Of a stretch of 64,000 nt of DNA, positions 58,415 through 64,000 are shown one piece after another. How positions within the stretch are numbered: position 1 is the stretch's first letter; the number at the start of each line of letters is the position of its first letter. Where the stretch lies: contig NZ_CP089214.1 of NCBI RefSeq assembly GCF_021183625.1, forward strand, positions 3,472,001 through 3,536,000, written 5' to 3'. Source of the DNA: Nocardia asteroides. GTDB taxonomy: Bacteria > Actinomycetota > Actinomycetes > Mycobacteriales > Mycobacteriaceae. The notes beneath the pieces are model-generated. The model did not search any database. It saw only the letters and a program-made list of their open reading frames with translations, and was not told the DNA's origin. The position numbers and the translations under genes are program-made.

Positions 58415-59563
58415 CTACTCCGCCGGGCGCACGTACGGGTTCTCCACCGTCGGCGGCAGCAGCGCGATGGCCGAGATCCGCTTCATCCCGCAGACCTGCA
58501 TGAGATCCACGACGGCCGACCTGAGCTGCGCGAACACCACGTGCGCCGACAGCCCGGCACCCGCGACCAGCTCCGGCCGGGCGGCCTTGGCGATGCTGCG
58601 CAGCACCCGGGCGGCCTCGGCCTGGTCGGGTTGCTCGCCCGGGTCGGCGAGCATCATCGCGCGCATGACCTCGACGGCGTGGCCGAGCTGCTCGATCGCG
58701 TCGATCAGCCGCTGGTCCAGGATCTCGTCGTCGCGGATCAGGGTGAGCGAGCGGCGCAGCAGGACGCGGACGTTGCGGACCGCGTTGTCCAGCGGGTCGG
58801 CGGTGGCGCCGACGCGCTCCAGCCGGGTGCGGGAGTTCCAGTAGAGCGGGGAGATGCGGCTGATCTCGCGGCCGCCCTCCAGGGTGGAGCGCAGCGCGTC
58901 GATCTGCGGCTGCGTGGCGCGCATGGCGGTGAGCGCGGCGCGCACTTTCTCCTGGTCCTGCTCCAGCAGCCCCTCGGCGCCCTGCAGCAGCGCGTCGCGG
59001 GTGACGGCGAGGACGTCGGCGGCGTGGTTGCGGGCCCGGCGCACCGGGTGCAGCGGGATCGCGGCGACCACGACCACCCCGACCAGCCCGCCGACCAGGG
59101 CGTCGACCATCCGGGAGAGGTCGCCGCCGGAGGCGGGCGGCAGCAGCGTCGCCACCAGCACCGCCGAGCCCGCGGCCTGGATCGAGATGATCGAGCCGCC
59201 GTCGAGGAAGATCGCCAGCGCCATCGCGACCGCGACCACCAGCGCGATCTGCCAGACCCCGGTCCCGACCCGGGAGATGAAGACGTCGCCGATGCCGATG
59301 CCGACCGCGACGCCGACCACCAGCTCCACCGAGCGGCGCACCCGCGCGCCGAACGAGATGCCGATCGAGACCACCGCCGCCGTCGGCGCGAAGAACGGCT
59401 GCGGGTGGCCGATCACGGTGTGCGCGATGAACCAGGCCAGCGCGGCGCCGACCGAGCACTGCAGGATCGGCAGCGCCGAGGTGCGCAGCCGCTGGGCGGA
59501 GCGGCGGAAGCGGTCGGCGCCGCTCTGCCCCGCCGCCCTGACCCGATCGCGCGTCGCCGCCAA
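58415..59563 (-). CDS. FUSC-family (aromatic acid exporter-like) membrane protein
   Basis: The protein of about 382 residues has an N-terminal membrane domain of six or so helices (LPILQCSVGAALAWFIAHTV, AAVVSIGISFGARV, VELVVGVAVGIGIGDVFI, IQAAGSAVLVATLLPP, ALVGGLVGVVVVAAIPLHP) and a C-terminal cytoplasmic helical domain of about 190 residues. This is the FUSC layout used by aromatic-acid and drug exporters. The start is uncertain: TTG 59563 lies just eight bases after the stop of the DUF3151 gene; a longer reading frame would overlap that gene. The last residues, ENPYVRPAE, lack motifs. Confidence 0.8.
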   Translation of the reverse strand: MAATRDRVRAAGQSGADRFRRSAQRLRTSALPILQCSVGAALAWFIAHTVIGHPQPFFAPTAAVVSIGISFGARVRRSVELVVGVAVGIGIGDVFISRVGTGVWQIALVVAVAMALAIFLDGGSIISIQAAGSAVLVATLLPPASGGDLSRMVDALVGGLVGVVVVAAIPLHPVRRARNHAADVLAVTRDALLQGAEGLLEQDQEKVRAALTAMRATQPQIDALRSTLEGGREISRISPLYWNSRTRLERVGATADPLDNAVRNVRVLLRRSLTLIRDDEILDQRLIDAIEQLGHAVEVMRAMMLADPGEQPDQAEAARVLRSIAKAARPELVAGAGLSAHVVFAQLRSAVVDLMQVCGMKRISAIALLPPTVENPYVRPAE

Positions 59564-59570
59564 AGCCGGG

Positions 59571-60008
59571 TCAGTCCAGGCCGAGCTCGGCCGCCGCCCG
59601 CGGATCGCAGTCCTCGAGCAGGTCGAGGCAGCGGGCGTACTCGTCGCTCTCACCGACCGCTTTGGCGGCCCTGGCCAGCGCGCCGACGCTGCGCAGGAAG
59701 CCGCGATTCGGCTCGTGGCTCCACGGGACCGGGCCGAAGCCCTTCCAGCCGTTGCGGCGCAGCAGGTCGAGGCCGCGGTGGTAGCCGGTGCGGGCGAAGG
59801 CGTAGGCGGCGACCACGTCGTGGTTCACCTCGCCCTCGCCTGCCCGGTCCAGCGCCGCCTCGGCCAGGAGCGCCCAGGCGATGGAGGCCGACGGGTGCGC
59901 GGCCGCGACGACGACCGGATCGGCGCCGCCGTCCAGCGCGTCCTCCGCGTCGTGGAGTTCCGGAAGCAGGACCGGCTGGGGGCCGAGCAGATCACCGAAC
60001 GAGGTCAT
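59571..60008 (-). CDS. DUF3151 family protein (Rv0360c-like)
   Basis: The 145-residue protein matches DUF3151: SFGDLLGPQPVLLPELHDAEDAL, HPSASIAWALLAEAALDRAGEG, VAAYAFARTGYHRGLDLLRRNGWKGFGPVPWSH and NRGFLRSVGALARAAKAVGE, read in parts. The Rx, GW and Trp/His clusters are the conserved features; no activity is known. It is alpha-helical and cytoplasmic. Its length and neighbours (M50 gene, DUF4878-type membrane gene) match Rv0360c. I prefer ATG 60008 to an ATG three codons earlier because it gives the family length. Confidence 0.88.
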   Translation of the reverse strand: MTSFGDLLGPQPVLLPELHDAEDALDGGADPVVVAAAHPSASIAWALLAEAALDRAGEGEVNHDVVAAYAFARTGYHRGLDLLRRNGWKGFGPVPWSHEPNRGFLRSVGALARAAKAVGESDEYARCLDLLEDCDPRAAAELGLD

Positions 60009-60092
60009 GGGGATCATTGTGCACCGCTCCCGGAAATGCTCGATAGGCTGGCGCGCAACTCACAAGACCCGGCCTGGAACGAGGGGTAGTAG

Positions 60093-62402
60093 GTGTCCCA
60101 CCCGAACGACGAGACGAACTCGGTATCCGGAGATTCCGCGCCAACGGAGGCTATTGCTGCGCAGGGGGGTGATGCGGTGACCGAGAAGGTGGGGTTGCAG
60201 GGTTCTGCTGCGGGGCAGGGGGATTCGAGTTCCCCGCAGGGGCAGGGTGTTCGGCCGGGGCAGGTGGACGCGGCGGCGAGCGGGCAGGAAGTGGGGGGTG
60301 CTGGAGCTGCTTCGGCGGTTCGGAAGCCGGGAGTGGCGCCTGAGCAGGCGTCCGGTGGGGGGCAGGGTGGCGGCGGTAGTGCGCCGCACTCGGCACCCGG
60401 TGCCGGCGAAGCTGGTGGCCCTGCGCAGGCGTCCGGTGGGGCGGGAGGGCCGGGCGGCGCTCCCGCGAAGACCGAATCGCCGCAGGAGCCGGGCAGCGCT
60501 GGTTCGTCCCGCGTACCAGGCGCCGACAAGCAGCCGCGGACTCCCGCGGGGGTGCAACCTCCGCAGGGCTCGGGTACCGCGGGCTCTGCGCAGCAGACCG
60601 ACGGGGACAAGACCGCGCAGGCACCGGCGGCGGACGCACCCTCTCAAGCGTCGGGCGGGCCAGGCTCGCCGCAGGGGTCGAGTGGTACCGAGCCACCGCA
60701 AGCACCGGCAGCTGCCCAGCCGCCGCAAGGTCGGGGTGAGCCCGGCCCCGCTCAGGGCGCCGGAGGGAGCAGGTCGGCGCAGGCACCCGCGGGAGCCCAG
60801 CCAGCGCAAAATCCGAGCCGGCCCGGCCCGCCCCAGGGGCCCGGTGGCACCGGTTCGCCGCAGGCACCCGCAGGAGCCCAGCCGGCGCAAAATCCGGCCC
60901 GGCCCGGCCCGGCCCAGGGACCCGGCGGCACCGGGTCGCCGCAGGCACCAGCGGGCGCCAAGCCGCCACAGGGCCATGGCGGGGCCGGCGCGCCCCAGGC
61001 ACCCGCCGGGAACAAGCTGCCGCAGACACCTGCGGGAACTCAGCCACCGCAGACACCTGCAGGAACTCAGCCGCCGCGAGGCACGGGTGGGCCCGGCTCG
61101 GCGCCGCAAGCAACCAAGCCGCCGCAGAGCCCTGCCGGGCTCGGCTCGCCTCAGGGACCTGGCGGCGCCAAGCCGCCCCAGGCACCCGGCGGGACTCCCC
61201 CTGCACAAGCGCCAAGCGGAACTCCGCCACGGTCTGGTGGCGCGACACCTCCGCAGGCACCTGGCGGAGCTCCGCCGCAAGCAGCAGGCGCGACACCGCC
61301 ACAGGCACCCGGCGAGACGAAGTCACAAGCCCACGGCGCGACCCCTCCGCAGGCCCCCGGTGGAACTCCGCCGCAAGCAGCAGGCGCGACACCGCCCCGG
61401 GCACCCGGCGAGGCGAAGTCACAGGCCCCCGGCGCGACCCCGCCGAAAACGCCAGGCGGAAACGCGCCGCAGCAGACGCCCCCTGCCGAGACCCCTGCGG
61501 ACGGGCAGGCGGACAAGACCGAGAAGATCGCTCGCCCGGGGGCGGCGGACAACTCGGCGGACGAGACCGTCGCCATGCGCACTGTCCCGGCTCCGGGCAA
61601 CGCCGACGCGCCGACCCAGGCATTCTCCGTGCAGCAGCAGGGGGACCCCGACGGGGTGACGCAGCGGATCCAGCGCACCGACCGGGTGCCGGGCGCGGTC
61701 CCGCTGAGCAAACCGCCGACCACCCCGCGCCCGGCCCCCGGCCCGAAGCAGGCGGGGGCGCAGCGCCCGACCGGCCCGGCCCAGATCGAGGAGGGCCGCC
61801 CGGGCCCCGGCCCGCAGCGCCCGGCCGAACCGCGCCAGGTGTCATCCGCCCCCTCCCCCGCCGACATCCAGCCGACCCGCCCGGCCCAGCAGCAACAGCG
61901 CCCGATCGCGCCACCGCAGCGGATCGAACCGCAGCAGCAGCCGCAACCGGCCGCACCGGGTAGGAGCCAGAAGAAACTGCTGCTGATCGGCGGCGCGGTG
62001 ATCGTCGTGATCGTGGCCCTCGTCGCGATCATCGCCGCACTGGCGGGCGGCGGCACGGACTCCCCGGAGACCCAGGTGCGCGCCGCGATCTCCCAGTACA
62101 CGTCGGCGCTGGACCGGGGCAACCTGGCGGGGCTGCGCGAATCCACCTGCGGCGCCCTGCACGACTACTACCAGGGCATCTCGGAACAGGATTTCGCCGG
62201 CGTGCACCAGCTCTCCCGGCAGTCGGGCAGCATCCCGGTGGTGGAGAAGGTGGACGCGGTGCGGGTCACCGACGCCACCGCGCTGGCCCAGGCGACCGTC
62301 TTCATCCCCTCCGAACCGAACGCCAAGACCGAGCGCACCTTCGACCTGCAGCGCACCGACGCCGGTTGGAAGGTCTGCGAGCCGCCCACCGGCACGCCCT
62401 GA
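60093..62402 (+). CDS. Giant Pro/Gln/Gly-rich membrane protein with DUF4878-like external domain (Rv0361-like)
   Basis: The 769-residue protein has three parts. Residues 1 to about 625 are an extreme low-complexity, disordered cytoplasmic region rich in Pro, Gln, Gly, Ala and Thr, with the motif PPQAPGG and variants. Residues about 629-652 are one membrane helix, LLLIGGAVIVVIVALVAIIA. The last 115 residues are a folded external domain with Cys (REST and CGALHDYYQG) and the terminal VCEPP, related to DUF4878/lumenal NTF2-like domains. The mycobacterial counterpart Rv0361 is about 275 residues, so the N-terminus here is expanded by roughly 500. It starts at GTG 60093, 84 bases after the divergent DUF3151 gene. 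Function unknown; it may link cytoplasmic and envelope proteins. Confidence 0.82.
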   Translation: MSHPNDETNSVSGDSAPTEAIAAQGGDAVTEKVGLQGSAAGQGDSSSPQGQGVRPGQVDAAASGQEVGGAGAASAVRKPGVAPEQASGGGQGGGGSAPHSAPGAGEAGGPAQASGGAGGPGGAPAKTESPQEPGSAGSSRVPGADKQPRTPAGVQPPQGSGTAGSAQQTDGDKTAQAPAADAPSQASGGPGSPQGSSGTEPPQAPAAAQPPQGRGEPGPAQGAGGSRSAQAPAGAQPAQNPSRPGPPQGPGGTGSPQAPAGAQPAQNPARPGPAQGPGGTGSPQAPAGAKPPQGHGGAGAPQAPAGNKLPQTPAGTQPPQTPAGTQPPRGTGGPGSAPQATKPPQSPAGLGSPQGPGGAKPPQAPGGTPPAQAPSGTPPRSGGATPPQAPGGAPPQAAGATPPQAPGETKSQAHGATPPQAPGGTPPQAAGATPPRAPGEAKSQAPGATPPKTPGGNAPQQTPPAETPADGQADKTEKIARPGAADNSADETVAMRTVPAPGNADAPTQAFSVQQQGDPDGVTQRIQRTDRVPGAVPLSKPPTTPRPAPGPKQAGAQRPTGPAQIEEGRPGPGPQRPAEPRQVSSAPSPADIQPTRPAQQQQRPIAPPQRIEPQQQPQPAAPGRSQKKLLLIGGAVIVVIVALVAIIAALAGGGTDSPETQVRAAISQYTSALDRGNLAGLRESTCGALHDYYQGISEQDFAGVHQLSRQSGSIPVVEKVDAVRVTDATALAQATVFIPSEPNAKTERTFDLQRTDAGWKVCEPPTGTP
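60780..60941 (+). repeat. Two 81-bp in-frame tandem repeats
   Basis: A 27-codon unit, beginning QAPAGAQPAQNP, occurs at 60780-60860 and 60861-60941 with about 92 percent DNA identity by eye; a shortened third copy follows from 60942. It lies in the disordered part of the Rv0361-like gene and reflects recent slippage duplication. Confidence 0.75.
61239..61430 (+). repeat. Two 96-bp in-frame tandem repeats
   Basis: A 32-codon unit beginning GATPPQAPGG occurs at 61239-61334 and 61335-61430 with most bases identical and four amino-acid differences. It is a second, separate duplication within the same disordered region as the 81-bp repeat. Confidence 0.75.
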
Positions 62403-62433
62403 ACCCCGAACGGTCACCGTCCGTTCACGCCAG

Positions 62434-62448
62434 TAGCATTTCCGCATC
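62434..62448 (+). promoter_or_regulatory. -10 box ahead of the fused hadA/hadB gene
   Basis: TAGCAT at 62434-62439 is nine bases ahead of the ATG at 62449, near the spacing of a leaderless start. A -35 box is not clear. Confidence 0.35.
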
Positions 62449-63510
62449 ATGCGCGATCAGACGACGACGCTTTCGGGGGTTAAGGACGTGGCGCAGACAC
62501 AGACGCTCACCGGGCAGCGGTTCCGGGTACGGGACCGCTACGAGGTGGGGCGCGAGAAGATCAGGGAGTTCGCCAGGGCGGTACAGAACGGGCACGGCGC
62601 GCACCACCGGGAGGCGGACGCCGCGGCGCTTGGCTACGACCGGGTGCTCGCGCCGCCGACCTTCGCGTCGGTGATCGGGCTCGCGGCCACCCGCGCGCTG
62701 CTCGACTCGGTGCTCACCGAGTACGACATCTCGCAGATCCTGCAGACCGACCAGGTCTTCGAGATCCACCGCCCGCTGCTCGCGGGTGACTCGATGTCCA
62801 GCGAGATGCTGATCGAATCGATCCGCAACTTCGGCGACAACGACTTCGTCAATGTGCGGTTCGCGCTGCGCAACGATCGGGACGAGGTCGCGATCTCCGG
62901 GACGAGCACGATCGTGGCGCGCCGGGGCGCCGAGGTGGACGCCGACCTGGTGGAGGCGGTGGAGAACATCGTCATGCACTCGCGCCCGGTGGAACAGGTC
63001 GGCACGCTGGACGAGAGCGACCTGCTGATCCCGCTCGGCGTCGGCCCCGCACCGGCGAACCCGCCGCGCCGGGAGCGGGCGCCGCGCACCGTCCCGGATT
63101 TCGCGGCACTGACCAAGGGCGACGAGCTGCCGACCCGCACCGCCCGGCTCACCCGCGGCGACCTGGCGAACTACGCGGGCGTCGCGGGCGACCCGAACCC
63201 GATCCACTTCAGCGAGCACGCGGCCAAGCTGGCCGGGCTGCCGACGGTGGTGGCGCACGGCCTGCTCACCATGGGGCTGGCCGCCGGCTACCTGACCGAC
63301 TGGCTCGGCGACCCGACCGCGATCGAGAAGTTCAGCGTGCGGTTCTCCGGGTTCGTGCCGGTGCACACGACGACGGCGAGCACGGTCGAGTTCGGCGGCC
63401 GGATCAAGTCGCTGGATCCGGAGCGGCGCAGCGCGACGGTGCTGCTCTCCGGCACCTCCGAGGGGCGCAAGCTCTTCGGGCGCGCCGTCGCGGAGGTCCG
63501 GCTCGGCTGA
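62449..63510 (+). CDS. Fused (3R)-hydroxyacyl-ACP dehydratase HadA/HadB
   Basis: The 353-residue protein is a double hotdog. The N-terminal half (about 20-170) is HadA-like: REKIREFARAVQNGHGAHHRE and YDRVLAPPTFASVIGLAATR. The C-terminal half (about 215-350) is HadB-like with the catalytic motif AGDPNPIHFSEHAAKLAGLP, in which Asp and His act, and AHGLLTMGLAAGYLTDWLG. In mycobacteria HadA and HadB are separate proteins forming a heterodimer in FAS-II mycolic-acid elongation; here a single chain carries both, as is known for Nocardia-type genomes. The linker is rich in Pro, Ala and Arg. ATG 62449 is used; a GTG further in could also start. Confidence 0.93.
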   Translation: MRDQTTTLSGVKDVAQTQTLTGQRFRVRDRYEVGREKIREFARAVQNGHGAHHREADAAALGYDRVLAPPTFASVIGLAATRALLDSVLTEYDISQILQTDQVFEIHRPLLAGDSMSSEMLIESIRNFGDNDFVNVRFALRNDRDEVAISGTSTIVARRGAEVDADLVEAVENIVMHSRPVEQVGTLDESDLLIPLGVGPAPANPPRRERAPRTVPDFAALTKGDELPTRTARLTRGDLANYAGVAGDPNPIHFSEHAAKLAGLPTVVAHGLLTMGLAAGYLTDWLGDPTAIEKFSVRFSGFVPVHTTTASTVEFGGRIKSLDPERRSATVLLSGTSEGRKLFGRAVAEVRLG

Positions 63511-64000
63511 TCAGCCGAGTTCGGCGTGCATCAGGTAGACGTTGTAGTCGCTCCAGGTGGTGATCGTGAAGTAGAGGTCACCGCCGCGCGACCACGGGTG
63601 GATGAAGCCGCCGTAGAGCTCCGGGTAGTCGAGGACGCTGACCGTCGGCGTACTCGGTGACCAGACGCCCTGCGGCGAGCTCGCCTCGCGCACGACGATG
63701 GCTGCCTTGGCGGTGTCCAGGTAGCTCACCTGCCAGACCCCGCGCTCGGCGTCGAACCGCACCGAGAGCTCCCCCGCGGGTGCCTCGACCACCGGGGACA
63801 CCGCGGCGGAGCCGCTCGTCGGAACCCACGCGCCGTCCTTCCAGTATTGGTAGGCGGTGGTGTTGAGCACCTGGTCCTTCGGCACGCGGGCCAGCCCGAC
63901 CGCGCCGAGCCTGGTGTTGGGCGTGCCGAAGAGGTAGACGTGGTCGCCCTGCGGCACCATCGCGCTCACCTGGAAATTCGAGACGCCGAAGATGTTGTCC
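63511..64000 (-). CDS. DUF4185-domain protein, N-terminus outside window
   Basis: The visible 163 codons are the C-terminal part of a larger gene that continues past the right edge; the reading frame is open to base 64000 (DNIFGVSNFQ leads into VSAMVPQGDHVYLFGTPN). The segment has HVYLFGTPNTRLGAVGLARVP, VWQVSYLDTAKAAIVVREA and ELYGGFIHPWSRGGDLYFTITTW, the five-bladed-propeller pattern of DUF4185 proteins found on the cell surface. An export signal, if present, is out of view. Its stop abuts the hadA/hadB stop (TGATCA). Confidence 0.85.
   Translation of the reverse strand, partial: DNIFGVSNFQVSAMVPQGDHVYLFGTPNTRLGAVGLARVPKDQVLNTTAYQYWKDGAWVPTSGSAAVSPVVEAPAGELSVRFDAERGVWQVSYLDTAKAAIVVREASSPQGVWSPSTPTVSVLDYPELYGGFIHPWSRGGDLYFTITTWSDYNVYLMHAELG

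Noticed and set aside
60780..61430. CRISPR array
   Set aside because: The repeats are in-frame coding duplications without unique spacers between identical short repeats.
60247..61956. Other long open frames across the Pro/Gln-rich gene (both strands)
   Set aside because: They arise from GC bias and the repeat structure; composition is Arg/Ser/Pro-rich and only the 60093 frame leads into a helix and folded domain.

Overview
The window is a high-GC actinobacterial chromosome segment: coding bias is strongly G+C, GTG starts are common, and many genes overlap by the 4-base ATGA/GTGA signature. The gene set points to a mycolic-acid bacterium, most likely Nocardia or a close relative. It has an F420-dependent glucose-6-phosphate dehydrogenase, a PknG kinase with its rubredoxin motif, a fused HadA/HadB dehydratase, MetZ, and several blocks whose order I recognise from Mycobacterium tuberculosis (Rv0357-Rv0361, Rv0390-Rv0391, Rv0407-Rv0417, Rv0971-Rv0976). 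The organism assignment is inference; no rRNA or tRNA is present to confirm it.

Layout. 1-8.6 kb: LuxR-type C-terminus, thiD, regulators, a GT2-GtrA/GT39 glycosyltransferase pair, an SMR pump, a divergent SDR/HxlR pair sharing a palindromic operator, and an Ntn hydrolase. 8.6-17.7 kb: a seven-gene minus-strand operon (AtuA-like, fadE13, accD2, accA2, fadE12, echA7, TetR) that forms a complete acyl-CoA dehydrogenation/carboxylation/hydration set. 17.7-19.7 kb: a small membrane protein, then an XRE-ImmA/IrrE protein with a PIN-domain partner behind a perfect palindrome. 20.3-26.8 kb: secreted lipase, LVIVD-repeat protein, nucleotide cyclase, ABC exporter. 26.9-30.6 kb: thiG-thiS-thiO, divergent thiE, mutT3. 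30.6-42.2 kb: a membrane protein, glnH and pknG (one operon), convergent pta-ackA, a HAD phosphatase, a SnoaL-like protein, a methyltransferase and fgd1. 42.2-45.1 kb: a MarR/DJ-1 operon with two operators, and a rhodanese-metZ operon under a SAM-IV riboswitch. 45.1-55.2 kb: fprA behind an IdeR-like box, an amidohydrolase, a VapBC-type pair, mcr, a MocR regulator, ogt and several small envelope proteins. 55.3-64 kb: purA, the Rv0358-Rv0361-like block (M50 protease, FUSC transporter, DUF3151, a greatly extended Pro/Gln-rich membrane protein), fused hadA/hadB and a DUF4185 protein cut by the right edge.

Functionally the region is mostly housekeeping metabolism (thiamine, acetate, methionine, purine, F420 redox, acyl-CoA catabolism) with envelope proteins and two toxin-antitoxin-like pairs. 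No insertion sequence, prophage, CRISPR array or RNA gene other than the riboswitch was found. At least seven genes carry a TANNNT -10 box 6-9 bases before the start codon and look leaderless. The least described elements are the XRE-ImmA/PIN pair with its operator at the start codon, the AtuA-Acc-FadE operon, and the extended Rv0361-like protein.
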